Source: Aminobacter anthyllidis (GTDB taxonomy: Bacteria > Pseudomonadota > Alphaproteobacteria > Rhizobiales > Rhizobiaceae). Taken from it: 64,000 nt of DNA. Of this stretch, positions 15,280-26,500 are shown piece by piece. Position numbers and translations under genes: made by a program. Location: contig NZ_JAFLWW010000004.1 in NCBI RefSeq assembly GCF_018555685.1, positions 62,001-126,000 on the forward strand. Reading direction: 5' to 3'. The notes under the pieces are model-generated. The model was not told where the DNA came from. It worked only from the letters and a program-made list of their open reading frames with translations, and searched no databases. Position 1 is the stretch's first letter. Each line of letters starts with the position of its first letter.

Positions 15280-17043
15280 TCATGTTCGGTCTTGTTCTTG
15301 TGGCGTTTTCTGCTCCGCGGGCGAACGGTCCGCAAATTCGCCCGTCGCGTCCGCCCCCATCGGCCGCCCGAGGAAGTTGCCCTGCAGGCAATCGCAGCCC
15401 TCTTCGACCAGCCATTGTGCCTGGCCGGCTGTTTCGACCCCCTCGGCGGTGACACTGATACCCAAGCCATGTGCCAGGCTCATGACCGACCGGACAATGG
15501 CCTGGCTCTTGCGGTCGGCAACTAGGTCCTTGATGAAATACTGGTCGATCTTCAGCGTATCGAATGGGAAATTCTTGAGATAACTCAGTGATGAGTAATG
15601 TGTCCCGAAGTCATCCAGGGAAATTCGTATTCCCAAGACGTTCAGCGTATTGAGTGTGTCGAGGTTGTCGACCGTCTGCTCCAGGAGAACGGTTTCCGTT
15701 ATTTCGAGCTCGACACGATCCGCCCTGATGCCGACCTTGTCTATTATCTGTGCCACGGTATCGGTGAGAGAACCGCTGAGAAACTGCGCCGGCGACAGGT
15801 TCACCGCGATGCTCAGGGAAGACGGCCAGGTCATGGCCTGACGACAGGCTTCCTCAAGCACCCAGCGTCCAATGTCATCCATCAGGCCATCGGCCTCGGC
15901 GATCGGGATGAACACGTTCGGCGGGATGAGACCAACCTCGGGATGATGCCACCTCAACAGCGCCTCAAACCCGACCACCGTTGATGGCGGGCGAATGAGC
16001 GGCTGATATTCGAGATAGAGCTCCTGCCGCTCCAGCGCCATCCGAAGGCTTCGCCTCAGATTCTCCCGCTGCTCCAGCAACAGCATCATCGAGCGATTGA
16101 ACGTGCGTGCGCAGCCCCGGCCATCGCGCTTTGCTGCGTAAAGGGCGATGTCGGCGGCTTTCATCAGTTCTTCGCTTTCGACCCCATGCTGGGGCCCGAA
16201 GGCGATGCCGACGCTTGCACCGACAAAAAGCGGGATGTCGTTGATGATGAAGGGTGCCTTGAAGGCATCGACAATGGCCTGCGCCAGGCGTTCTGCGGCG
16301 CCAGGCTGTTGCTTGCCGCCCTGGATCACCGCGAACTCGTCGCCGGCGTATCTGTAGGCAGCATCACCGTCCTGCAGGGCGCCCCGGATCCTGTTTGCCG
16401 CGAGCTGCAGCAGGGTGTCGCCGGTTCCATGGCCAAGCGTGTCGTTGACCGATTTGAAATCGTCGAGATCAATCTGCAGCAGGGCCGACCTGTCCCGGGA
16501 ATCGCCGCTTTCCGCCAGGACTTCATCCAGGCGCTCGCTGAAACGGCGGCGGTTCTGCAATCCGGTCAAGGCGTCATGTGTCGCCTGATGCTGCAACAAC
16601 TTCACACGGCCTGCTTCTTCGGCGGCGGCGCGACCATCATGCCCCACTTCCGCGGATTCAATGATGCCGACGCCATCCGCCATTCCGAAGCAGAATATGG
16701 TTCCCGCTGGCTGACCCGGTAAAGCCTTGAGCCTGATTTTTGTTGACGAGCCATCGCGCGCGGCAAGCTGCATTGCTGCGCGAAGCTCGTTCTCGCCAAA
16801 GTTCGGGTAAATCTCCCAGGCCGTCGCGCCTGGGGCCATGGCGTTTCCGCGGATGCTTTTCACCCTGGCCGAGCAGTCGGTCAGTCGGAAGTCGTGGTCA
16901 TAAAATGAAACAAGATCGGTGGTGTTTGCCAGGAAGCCTGCAAGGCGTGCATCGCGGACCATGGAAAGATTCGAGGACCCAGGCCTCTCGCCTCTTTTGC
17001 CCCCAGCCTTCGGATACGCAAACCAATTCCAAAAGCGGTACAA
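15280..17043 (-). CDS. GGDEF-EAL cyclic-di-GMP turnover protein
   Basis: The 587-residue protein has an N-terminal PAS-like segment (about 30-135), a GGDEF domain (about 150-305) and an EAL domain (about 325-570), with no membrane segment. The cyclase motif reads YAGDEF, an active-type variant. The EAL domain keeps EALLRW, the Asn in AVNLSP, the Glu in LEITET, DDFG, the Lys in TLKIDQ and EGVET, so phosphodiesterase activity is likely; DDFGTHYSS has His for the usual Gly. It is upstream of the phosphatase/STAS operon on the same strand with a 150-bp gap, and could be the c-di-GMP output, as SiaD is in the Sia system. That link is inference. Confidence 0.88.
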   Translation of the reverse strand: MYRFWNWFAYPKAGGKRGERPGSSNLSMVRDARLAGFLANTTDLVSFYDHDFRLTDCSARVKSIRGNAMAPGATAWEIYPNFGENELRAAMQLAARDGSSTKIRLKALPGQPAGTIFCFGMADGVGIIESAEVGHDGRAAAEEAGRVKLLQHQATHDALTGLQNRRRFSERLDEVLAESGDSRDRSALLQIDLDDFKSVNDTLGHGTGDTLLQLAANRIRGALQDGDAAYRYAGDEFAVIQGGKQQPGAAERLAQAIVDAFKAPFIINDIPLFVGASVGIAFGPQHGVESEELMKAADIALYAAKRDGRGCARTFNRSMMLLLEQRENLRRSLRMALERQELYLEYQPLIRPPSTVVGFEALLRWHHPEVGLIPPNVFIPIAEADGLMDDIGRWVLEEACRQAMTWPSSLSIAVNLSPAQFLSGSLTDTVAQIIDKVGIRADRVELEITETVLLEQTVDNLDTLNTLNVLGIRISLDDFGTHYSSLSYLKNFPFDTLKIDQYFIKDLVADRKSQAIVRSVMSLAHGLGISVTAEGVETAGQAQWLVEEGCDCLQGNFLGRPMGADATGEFADRSPAEQKTPQEQDRT

Positions 17044-17289
17044 GTCCGCATCTCCTTACCGCATGACGTAAAGTTAGCACAGCAGAACAAGGGCTTGCAA
17101 ACTCTCGGCGCGGGAACTCCACAGCCCATCCTTTGATGTCTTCGATTATATTACATTATTCTAACAAAATTCGAGACGGGCCTCTTATCGGGTCCGTCAA
17201 TTGCCGCGTCCAGATCACAAAGCAGCAAGCTGGAAGGAACTGTTAACCACTCGCTTCCTATTGCTCGGGGGACGTTTCATCAGCGAGTC

Positions 17290-19755
17290 TTGAGTATGGG
17301 AAGCACGCGGTTGCCTCGAGTGAATTTTTCGAACCAAGTCTCGCATGATGACGGGCCAGATCGCCCGGAAAACGCACCGCTGCCTTCGCCGGCCGACGGC
17401 CCTGGCTGGCAGGACTATTTCTTCCTGGCGCCCAATGTGCGCTTCACCCGCACGCCCGACTATGATTCGGCAAAACGCCAAGCATACGAGGCGGCGGAGG
17501 CCGCCCACAATGAAACCCAGGCGAATGTTGCCGTCGTTCAGCCACAGGCGACCGAGCGCATGGATGCGCCTGTCGTAAGACATGTTCCGGCCAGGCCGGC
17601 AACCGTTACGACGGGGGCCCAGGTCGTGGAAGCCTTGCAGGCGCAGATCGCCAGCAGGATCGCAGCACAGGCCGTTCAGGCACCCTCGCCCGCGCACCAG
17701 CCCGCCGCAGCCGTGCAGCAACCCACCGCCGCGCCAATGCAGTCCGCAGCCAAACCAGCTGCCACCGGTGAAAGTCCGGCGACCCAGCCGAAGAAGGCAC
17801 GGTGGTCCTATCTTTCCGACCATGCATTTTTCGAGTTGATGGCGCCAAATACTTCGGACGGTCCCTCGCCGGCAGCCTCGGTTGTTGCCGCCCGACCCGC
17901 GCCCGTGGCGGTCCGGGTTGCGCAGACACCCGTCGTCGCCAGGCAGGCCGAGATTCCCGCAGCGGAAATCACCGCGCTGTTCCGGGTCATCGAGTGCATT
18001 CCGCCCCAGCAGGCCAACATTGCGCCAGCGGCACCAGCCAATTCCAACGAGGCGAGGCTCGAAGCGCCGGCGAGTGCCAAGCGCGATCAGCCGGCTCCAG
18101 TCGTCGAAGCGGTACCGGAGCCAGCCATTGCAGCCGAGCCATTGTCCCCCGTGCGCGCAGCGTCGCCCTTGCCGCTGATGGGCAGGATCGTGCCGGCGAC
18201 CACTGGCGATGCCTATGAGCTGCCTTCCGAGGAGTTGCTGCAGCTGCCGCCGGCAGGCCAGGGCTTCTACATGTCGCAGGAGCGGCTGGAGCAGAACGCC
18301 GATCTCCTGGAAAGCGTACTCGAAGACTTCGGCGTCCGCGGCGAGATCATCCATGTTCGCCCGGGGCCTGTGGTGACGCTCTACGAATTCGAGCCGGCGC
18401 CCGGTGTCAAATCCTCGCGGGTCATCGGCCTTGCCGATGACATCGCCCGCTCGATGTCGGCGATTTCCGCTCGTGTGGCGGTGATTCCGGGCCGCAACGT
18501 CATCGGCATCGAACTGCCCAACGAAACGCGCGAAACGGTCTATTTCCGCGAACTCATCGAGTCCGACGGCTTCCGCAACACCTCCTGCAAGCTGGCGCTC
18601 TGCCTGGGCAAGACGATCGGTGGCGAGCCAGTCATCGCCGAGCTTGCCAAGATGCCGCATTTGCTCGTCGCCGGCACCACCGGCTCAGGCAAGTCGGTCG
18701 CCATCAACACCATGATCCTGTCGCTGCTCTACCGGCTGAAGCCGGAAGAGTGCCGGCTGATCATGGTCGATCCCAAGATGCTCGAACTCTCGATCTATGA
18801 TGGCATCCCGCATCTTTTGACGCCCGTCGTCACCGATCCCAAGAAGGCGGTCACCGCGCTGAAGTGGGCGGTGCGCGAGATGGAGGACCGTTACCGCAAG
18901 ATGGCGCGGCTCGGCGTGCGCAACATCGATGGCTATAACGAGCGTGCCGCGATCGCCCGCGACAAGGGCGAGACGGTGGTGATGCAGGTGCAGATAGGCT
19001 TCGAGAAGGGCACCGGCGTGCCGCTGTTCGAGGAGCAGGAGATCGATCTCGCGCCGATGCCCTACATCGTCGTCATCGTCGACGAGATGGCCGATCTGAT
19101 GATGGTCGCCGGCAAGGAGATCGAAGGTGCCATCCAGCGCCTGGCGCAGATGGCGCGCGCTGCCGGCATTCACCTGATCATGGCGACGCAGCGCCCGTCG
19201 GTCGACGTCATCACCGGCACCATCAAGGCCAATTTCCCGACCCGCATCTCGTTCCAGGTGACGTCGAAGATCGACAGCCGCACGATCCTGGGCGAGCAAG
19301 GCGCCGAACAGCTGCTCGGCCAGGGCGATATGTTGCACATGGCCGGCGGCGGCCGCATCTCCCGCGTCCACGGCCCGTTTGTCTCGGACGCCGAGGTGGA
19401 GCATGTCGTCACCCATCTCAAGGCGCAGGGACGTCCCGAATATCTCGAGACCGTCACCGCCGACGAGGACGATGAGGTTCCGGAAGTCGAAGACACGCCG
19501 GTCTTCGACAAGGGGGCTGTCGCTGCCGAGGATGGCGACTCGATCTATGATGAGGCGGTGAAGGTGGTTCAGCGCGACAAGAAGTGCTCGACCTCCTACA
19601 TCCAGCGCCGTCTTGGCATCGGCTACAACCGTGCCGCTTCTCTGGTCGAGCGCATGGAAAAGGAAGGCCTTGTCGGCGCGCCCAACCATGTCGGCAAGCG
19701 CGAGATCATGGCCGGTCGCCGCGACCACGCGCAGACGAACGACGATCAGGATTGA
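17290..19755 (+). CDS. FtsK/SpoIIIE-type DNA translocase without membrane domain
   Basis: The 821-residue protein has a Pro/Ala/Gln-rich N-terminal half (about 60-310) with no transmembrane helix, followed by the complete FtsK motor. The alpha/beta part has Walker [10 protein letters not shown] (about 460-468) and Walker [13 protein letters not shown] (about 593-604). The C-terminal gamma winged helix ([19 protein letters not shown]) normally reads polar KOPS/SRS sequences. Standard FtsK carries four N-terminal membrane helices for septal anchoring; these are missing, so this is probably a second, cytosolic translocase. TTG 17290 and ATG 17296 are alternative starts. It is transcribed divergently from the GGDEF-EAL gene. 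Confidence 0.88.
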   Translation: MSMGSTRLPRVNFSNQVSHDDGPDRPENAPLPSPADGPGWQDYFFLAPNVRFTRTPDYDSAKRQAYEAAEAAHNETQANVAVVQPQATERMDAPVVRHVPARPATVTTGAQVVEALQAQIASRIAAQAVQAPSPAHQPAAAVQQPTAAPMQSAAKPAATGESPATQPKKARWSYLSDHAFFELMAPNTSDGPSPAASVVAARPAPVAVRVAQTPVVARQAEIPAAEITALFRVIECIPPQQANIAPAAPANSNEARLEAPASAKRDQPAPVVEAVPEPAIAAEPLSPVRAASPLPLMGRIVPATTGDAYELPSEELLQLPPAGQGFYMSQERLEQNADLLESVLEDFGVRGEIIHVRPGPVVTLYEFEPAPGVKSSRVIGLADDIARSMSAISARVAVIPGRNVIGIELPNETRETVYFRELIESDGFRNTSCKLALCLGKTIGGEPVIAELAKMPHLLVAGTTGSGKSVAINTMILSLLYRLKPEECRLIMVDPKMLELSIYDGIPHLLTPVVTDPKKAVTALKWAVREMEDRYRKMARLGVRNIDGYNERAAIARDKGETVVMQVQIGFEKGTGVPLFEEQEIDLAPMPYIVVIVDEMADLMMVAGKEIEGAIQRLAQMARAAGIHLIMATQRPSVDVITGTIKANFPTRISFQVTSKIDSRTILGEQGAEQLLGQGDMLHMAGGGRISRVHGPFVSDAEVEHVVTHLKAQGRPEYLETVTADEDDEVPEVEDTPVFDKGAVAAEDGDSIYDEAVKVVQRDKKCSTSYIQRRLGIGYNRAASLVERMEKEGLVGAPNHVGKREIMAGRRDHAQTNDDQD

Positions 19756-19774
19756 TCGCAGGCCTTGTTGAAAG

Positions 19775-19798
19775 GCAGGGCGGGACGAACCGCCCTGC
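19775..19798. terminator. Hairpin between converging ftsK-like and ialB-like genes
   Basis: A perfect 9-bp stem (GCAGGGCGG / CCGCCCTGC) with a 6-nt loop lies between two convergent stop codons. There is no strong T-run, so efficiency is uncertain. Confidence 0.55.
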
Positions 19799-19810
19799 TC
19801 CTGCTTGCCG

Positions 19811-20359
19811 CTACTTGATGGCCTGCAGCTTGTCGATCGCCGCGGTGAAGCCCGCTAGCGAGACCGGTATCGCCACCGGCTTGCGCGTGACTGATTCCAT
19901 GCCGACGTTCAGATTCGTGCCGGCCTTCATCGCCGTGATCAGTTCCGGCGTCAGCGGCGCGGCGGCATACGCGCCATTCTGGTCGCTCGTCTGGATCGCG
20001 ATGACGACCTTTTCACCCTGATCGATCTGGTAGGACGCGCCCGAAGGCAGGAACAGGCCATGTGGCAGCGCAAGCAGCATTGCCAGACCGCCCTTGTCGT
20101 TTTCCTTGCGAATAGTGACCGTCAACACGCGCTGACCTGTCTTCGACTCGGTCAGGTTTTGCGACACCTGGCATTGTAGTTCGTTGATCGTCGCACCGCT
20201 GGCACAGTTGACCGCCCAAGGATTGGCTTCTGCCGGCTTGGGGTCGGCGGGCTTCGTCTCCTGGGCGAAAGCTGCGCTGGTGAACAACAGCGAAAGCATA
20301 GCAGCGCCGATGTTGATGGCTCGGCATGGCATTGTTGTTCGCACGGGTGTGGAGTTCAT
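19811..20359 (-). CDS. Invasion-associated locus B (IalB) family protein
   Basis: The 182-residue protein has an N-terminal signal peptide (hydrophobic NIGAAMLSLLFTSAAFA, cleavage at about residue 32). The mature domain of the IalB family contains WAVNCASG, the LQCQVSQ strand, and the LPHGLFLPSGASYQID segment typical of the fold. Two cysteines (CASG and LQC) could form a disulfide. Homologues are periplasmic or outer-membrane-associated proteins found throughout the Rhizobiales, best known from Bartonella erythrocyte invasion. In free-living relatives the role is unknown. It is encoded alone, opposite to the giant adhesin gene. Confidence 0.85.
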   Translation of the reverse strand: MNSTPVRTTMPCRAINIGAAMLSLLFTSAAFAQETKPADPKPAEANPWAVNCASGATINELQCQVSQNLTESKTGQRVLTVTIRKENDKGGLAMLLALPHGLFLPSGASYQIDQGEKVVIAIQTSDQNGAYAAAPLTPELITAMKAGTNLNVGMESVTRKPVAIPVSLAGFTAAIDKLQAIK

Positions 20360-20560
20360 ATTGCTTGCCTTCGCTGGGGATAAACTGGTTCGACCTGGAT
20401 CAACTTAGGCTGAAAAAAGTGCGGGTTCTGTTGCTCTACTGCAACATGACTCCTTTTTATGCCAATGCACGCAATGGTGGCATAAAATCCTCTTGCAAGC
20501 CGCGCGCATTGGTAGACCTATCAGCAAAACTAAGAACGCCCCCCTTGGCATGGATCTTTG

Positions 20561-23500
20561 ATGCACTCGCGTTTTCTGCCCAACAACGCAAGGCATACCG
20601 ATGCGGCTATCGCTCTGACGAGCGGACCGCAAGTTTCGCTCGAGTATAGTCTGGCATGGCGCGCCAGAAATCTCTTGCGGACGTCGGCCTTGTCGACGAT
20701 CGCCTTCGCCTTGTCGGGCATGGCGGCTTATGGCGGGCAGGATGGGCTGTGGCAGCCGCAGGTCCGCGCCATCGTCGGCGCCAACAGTGACGGTGCCACC
20801 GCCGCCCTCGAGGGTTTTGTTCCGCTCAAGCAGACAGCCGAATCCGTTCTGTTCCTCGATGTCAGGGCCAAGCACGACTTTGAAGACGGCTTTGGCCAGG
20901 ATTTCGGCCTCGGCATTCGCCGGATCGTCAATCCCGACCTGATGCTAGGCGGCTACGCCTACATCAACACCCAGAGACAGGACGGGCACCAGTTCACCGG
21001 AGCGACACTGGGAGTCGAGGCGATCACCGCGAATTTCGACGCGCATGTGAACGTCTACTTGCCGATTAGCGGAGACAAGGCCGAACAGTCGGTCAATTCG
21101 AGCCTGTCACTGGTCGGCAACCAGTTGCTCGAGCAGATATCCGTCATCGACCGGCGCAACTATGCCGCCTGGGGTATTGAGGGCGAAATCGGCGTGCAGG
21201 TGCCGGTCGCTCTGCCTGAACATCACGCATTGCGGCTTGATGTCGGCGCATACCACTTCGGCGACCCCGAAGGCGACGACGACAGCATCACCGGCGGCAA
21301 GGCGGGTTTCGAGTACTCGATCGGCGATGTCTTCGGCAGCGGCGCGTCCGTCGCTTTCACCGGGGAGGTTCGCAACGACAATCGCGACGACACCCAGTTT
21401 GCCGGCAGTGTCAGGCTGACGATCCCGTTCAACTCCGGCAGTGAAGCCGAGGGTGATGCCGACGGGGATGAGCCGGTCTACGCGGTGAGCGAGGGCTTGC
21501 GCAAACGCGTCAACGAGCGCGTGCGCGGCGATATCGGCGTCCGCATCGAAGGCGATGAAACACTCGCCAGCTCGACGACGCGCGTGGCGATCAATGCCGC
21601 CACGGGCGCGGCGTTTGGCAAGTTCTTCTTCGCTGACGGCGCCAACACGCTCGGTCTCGGCACATTCGGCGACCCAACCACACTGGACGATGCGGTAGCG
21701 GATGCCGGTGCGAATGGTTTCGTGGTCGCCCTTGGCGGCAGCGGCAATCTGCTGACGGCGGGCGTAACACTTGCCAACGGTCAGACGGTCATCGGCGGCG
21801 GTGAAAGCGTGACGGCCCTGCTCTTTGGTGGCGGCACCGGCACCTACAATCTGGGCGGCAGCAACGGCACCATCGCGGGAACCAATCCGGGCAGCAATGT
21901 CATCACGCTTGGCAACGGCAATACGCTCAAGGGGATTACGGTCACCGGCGGCGCCGACGGCATCTTCGGCAACAACGTCACTGGCGCGACGCTCACCAAT
22001 GTCACCGTTACCGGTGTGGGCGGCAGCGGTGCCCACTTCACCGGCACCTCGACTGGAATCAAGGGCTCGAACCTCACCTCGACGGGCAATGGTGTCGACG
22101 GCCTCAACATCCAGAGCGACGGCACCTTCAACTTCACCGGCACGACGCTCCTGTCAGGCAATACCGATGATGGCCTCGATATCACCGGTAAGGGCAGCTA
22201 TTCGTTCGCCACGCTGAACGCCACAAACAACGGCGATGCCGGCATCCATGTTACCGGCACGGCGCCGACCGGCAGCTTCAGCACCACCGGCGGCACGGTT
22301 TCGGGCAATGGAGGCGTCGCCGTCTTCATCGACCCGATCGCCGCCAATGTGACGCTGACGTCGATCAGTCACAATGGCGGCACGTCGGGCGTGGTGCTCG
22401 ACAATGTGTCGGGCAGCTTCACCGTTACCGGCCAGACCTCGATCTCCAACACCTCAGCTTCGGCGATTGCGATATCCAGTTCGCCGGCCACCATCCGCTT
22501 CGGCGGCATCGACATCACAAATCCGGGCGGCGACGGCATCTCGTTTGCCGGCGTCAATGCCGCGGTGATTGCAGGTGGCATCGTCATTTCCGGATTGGGT
22601 GCTGGGGACACCGGCCTCGACTTCTCGGGCAGCCAGACAAATTTCACCGCGCAGTCGGTCAACATCACCGGCACCGGCGCCGGTTCGATCGGCATCGACC
22701 TCGCCCAGACCATCGGCGGCTCGTCGATTGTCATCACCAATGGCGGCGTGATTGCCAATGTCGGCACCGGCGTGCGCTTCGGCATTTCCGGCTCGCTGCT
22801 CAATTCGGCGAATGCCCAGTTCACATTCGGCGGCGGATCGATTTCAGGTGTCACCGCTTCGCTCGACGCACGCGGTCTCAACCAGACGCTCGGCAACTAT
22901 GCCTTTGGATCGACGACCTTTGTCGGTGCGCAACTGTTCGACGCCCAGAACCTGATCTTCGTCGGCGCGGCGGCCACTGGATCGGGCACGGGCTCGTCGC
23001 TTCTTGACCTCGCCTCGATCGCCACTGCCGATGCCAACACCGACGGCACAGCGATCTTCGTTCTGGTCAACCGTGGCACTGACATCGACGACACGGACGG
23101 CTTCTCGCTCGGTGCCGGCCAGACGCTAGCGTCGTTTGGCAATGGCCGCCAGTTCTCGCTCGGCGGCGTGCCGATCAATGTGACGGGCGCAAATGTCCAG
23201 CACAGCACCACCATTTCGGATGCCGGTGGTGCTGCAACGCTGACCAACACCGGCAGCGGCGACACCGTCACCCTTGCCAGCAACACGTCGCTGCTCGACT
23301 TCAAACTGTCCAATGCTGGTGGCGGCAACGGCGTCTATGGCAATGGCGTCAGCAATGCCACGCTGACGGGCCTGACAGTTTCCGGTGCCGACCTCAGCGG
23401 CCTGGTGTTTGCCGGAACCAGCACCGTTTCCGGCAGCAACCTGACGTCTTCAAACAACGGCGCCACAGGCCTTTCGATCCAGGGCGGCGGCACCTACACT

Positions 23501-26500
23501 TTCACCGGTACCACCACCCTCGCCGACAACATTGGAAGCGGCTTGGCGATCAGCGGCGGGACCGGTGCCTACAGCTTCGACACGCTCAACGCGACCGGCA
23601 ATGACGGTAACAACGTTAGTGCCTCGGGAACGTCGGCCGGCGAACTTTCGATCGCCAGCGGAACGATTTCCGGCGGTGGCTTGAACGGCTTTTTGGCAGG
23701 CGGCATCGGGCTTGACGTCACGCTGACCAGCCTGAGCCAGACCGGCGGCTCGACCGGGATCAGCCTCGCCGGCGTTTCGGGCAACTTTACCGTTTCAGGC
23801 GCGACGACAATCTCTGGCACGGCTTTCAACGGCATCGTGATCAGTGGCAGCTCGGCAAATGTCGGCTTTGCCGGCGCTACCACCATCACCGGCGCTGCCG
23901 GCAACGGCATTTCGCTCGATGGCAACACGGGTACGATCAGCTTCGCCGACGTTACAATCAGCCAGCCCGGCCAGAACGGCATCGACGTCCAGGGCGTCAA
24001 CGGGACCATCAGTTTCCGGAACGTCGACATCACCAACCTGTCGGCCACCGCGACCGGCCTCGACCTGTCGGGCAGCCGTTCGACCTTCACCGCGACGACG
24101 CTCGATATCTCAGGCCTTGGCGGCACTTCGACCGGCATCGATCTGTCGGGTACCACCGGCGGGACGGTGACAATCGGTAGCGGCGTCATTGCGGGCGTCG
24201 GCACCGGCGTCCAGATGGGCGACCACGGTGCGGGTGCGGCGAGCGCCAACACGGCATTCTCGTTTGGCGGCGGTTCAATCACCGGCTCGACCGCCTCGCT
24301 CGACATGCGCGGTCTTCTGGCTGGCAGCGGCACTTATGCTTTTGGCGCAACGGCGCTGGTCGGGCCGCAACTGTTCGACACCGCCAATCTCATCTTCGTC
24401 GGTTCTGGCAACACCGGCTCGGGCGACGGCTCGAGCGTTGGCAATCTCATCAATGCCGCCGCCGCCGATGACCTCACCACGGACGCCAACACGATCTTCG
24501 TCCTCGTCAAGTCCTCGGCTGTCGATGTCATCAACACCGACGGCGACGGTTTCACCTTGGCCAATGGCCAGTCGGTCGTCTCCTTCGCCAATGGCGCGAC
24601 CGTGGATCTGGGCGCGCCGCCCGCCAATGTGACCGGCACAAATGTTGTCACTGGTGCAACGCAGGCGGATCCGTTTAGTCACGGCGGCGCGACGCTCAAC
24701 AATGGCGCCGGCAGCGCCATCAACCTTGCCAATGGCAACCTCATCCAGAACCTGACCGTCAGCAACGCCGGTTCGGGTGCGGCCATCGACGGGACGAGCA
24801 TCTCCGGCCTGAACGTTGCAGGGGTTACGATCGCCAGCGCTGTCACCGGCATAGACCTGACCAGCGCTGCCGGCGCGATCGGTGTGGCCAATCTCAGCAT
24901 CCAGTCCGCGCAAGCCGGCATCTTGCTGGCCAACTCGGCTACGACGGTCACCTTCACCGGCGCCAACACGATTGGCAGCGTTGCCGGAACCGCGCTGTCG
25001 TTCAACAATTACAGCGGCACCGCGACATTCGCCAATCTCGACATCACCGGCGCGGCCACGGGCATCGGCATAACCGGCGGCTCCACCGGTACGCTGAACT
25101 TCGATGCGGCGAGTTCGATCGCCAACACGTCGGGCATCGCGTTCAACATCGATACCGCTACGCCCAACCTGACCTACAACGGCACCATCAACCAGACCAG
25201 CGCGGCAACCGCTGTCCGCATCAATGCGATGACCGGCGGCAGCGCAACTTTCGGTGGGGCGATCACCGCCAATACTGGCGCTGCGAATGCCATCGACCTT
25301 ACCGGCAATGCTGGCGGCAGCATCAATTTCACTGGAGCGCTCAGCCTCACCACCGACGGCGGGTTCGGTTTCAGGGCCATCGACGGCGGCACGGTGTCGG
25401 TTACGGCGGCTGGCAACACAATCGGGACCGGTGCGGGCCCGACGGAACGCGGCATCCAGCTCGGTGGCACTGGCCTGACGATAGGTGCCGCCGGCATCAA
25501 TTTCGCCAGCGTGACCGTCGACGGTTCGGGCGGGTCGGTACCAACGGGCATCCTCATCGAGAACACCAGCGGCGGCAACGTCACCTTTGGTGCCGTCAAC
25601 ATCAGTCGCGTCATGGGCGACGCAATCCGGCTGACAAATGTCCAGAGCGGCACCTATACCTTTGGTGGAACGACGACCCTTGCGACGGTGGGCGGGACAG
25701 GTCCGGGCTTTGCCGTCCAGGAAAGTGCCGCCACCGTCAACGTTACCAACCTCGTCACGTCAAATGTCGCCGGGGCCGATGTCAGCCTGACCAACAACAC
25801 CGGCACGATATCGATCGGCGGCACGATCAACAATGGCGGCTCTGGCGACGGCGTCGTCGTTGCGGGCGGCAGCGCCGCAATCTCCATCGGCGCCACGATC
25901 AACAGCTCCGCCGGGATCGGCGGCAATGCGGTCAAGATCGACGGCACTACTGGCGGTTCTGTTGCCTTCACCGGGCCTGTCTCGTCGACCAGCTTCGGCG
26001 ATCTTCTGGCGGTCGGCACCATCACCGCGCCGACAGGCGGCACGATCAGCTTCAGCGGTTCGGCGCTGACCGCGACGAGCGGCGGAACTGTAATCATTGC
26101 CGGGCTCGGCGCCGGCGCGACCTTCAACGCCAGCGCGCCCTTGTCGATCTCCAACACGACCGGAACCGGCCTGTCGGTCGCCAATGTCGCCGGCAGTGCC
26201 ACTTTTGGCGCGGTCACAGTCAGTGGAGCCCTGTACGGCGTCGGCCTTGCGAACAATACCGGCACAGTTGCGTTCGGCGCCACCAGCGTGACCAATGTCG
26301 GGCTGGGACAGACCGGCGTCATCGTTTCCGGAACCAATGCCGGTACGATGTCCTTCGCCAGCCTCGACATCGCGATGACCGGCAATGGTGCTACCGGTAT
26401 CAGCTTCGCCAATGCGGTGATCAACGGCAGCGTCACGGCGACGGACTTCGACCTGACCAGCGACAGCTCCCTCGGCACGACGGCGGTCGACCTTTCCAAA

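Noticed and set aside
17215-18660. Minus-strand open frame of 481 codons opposite ftsK-like gene
   Set aside because: Its Gly/Arg/Cys-rich composition and full overlap with the conserved FtsK motor show it is a shadow.
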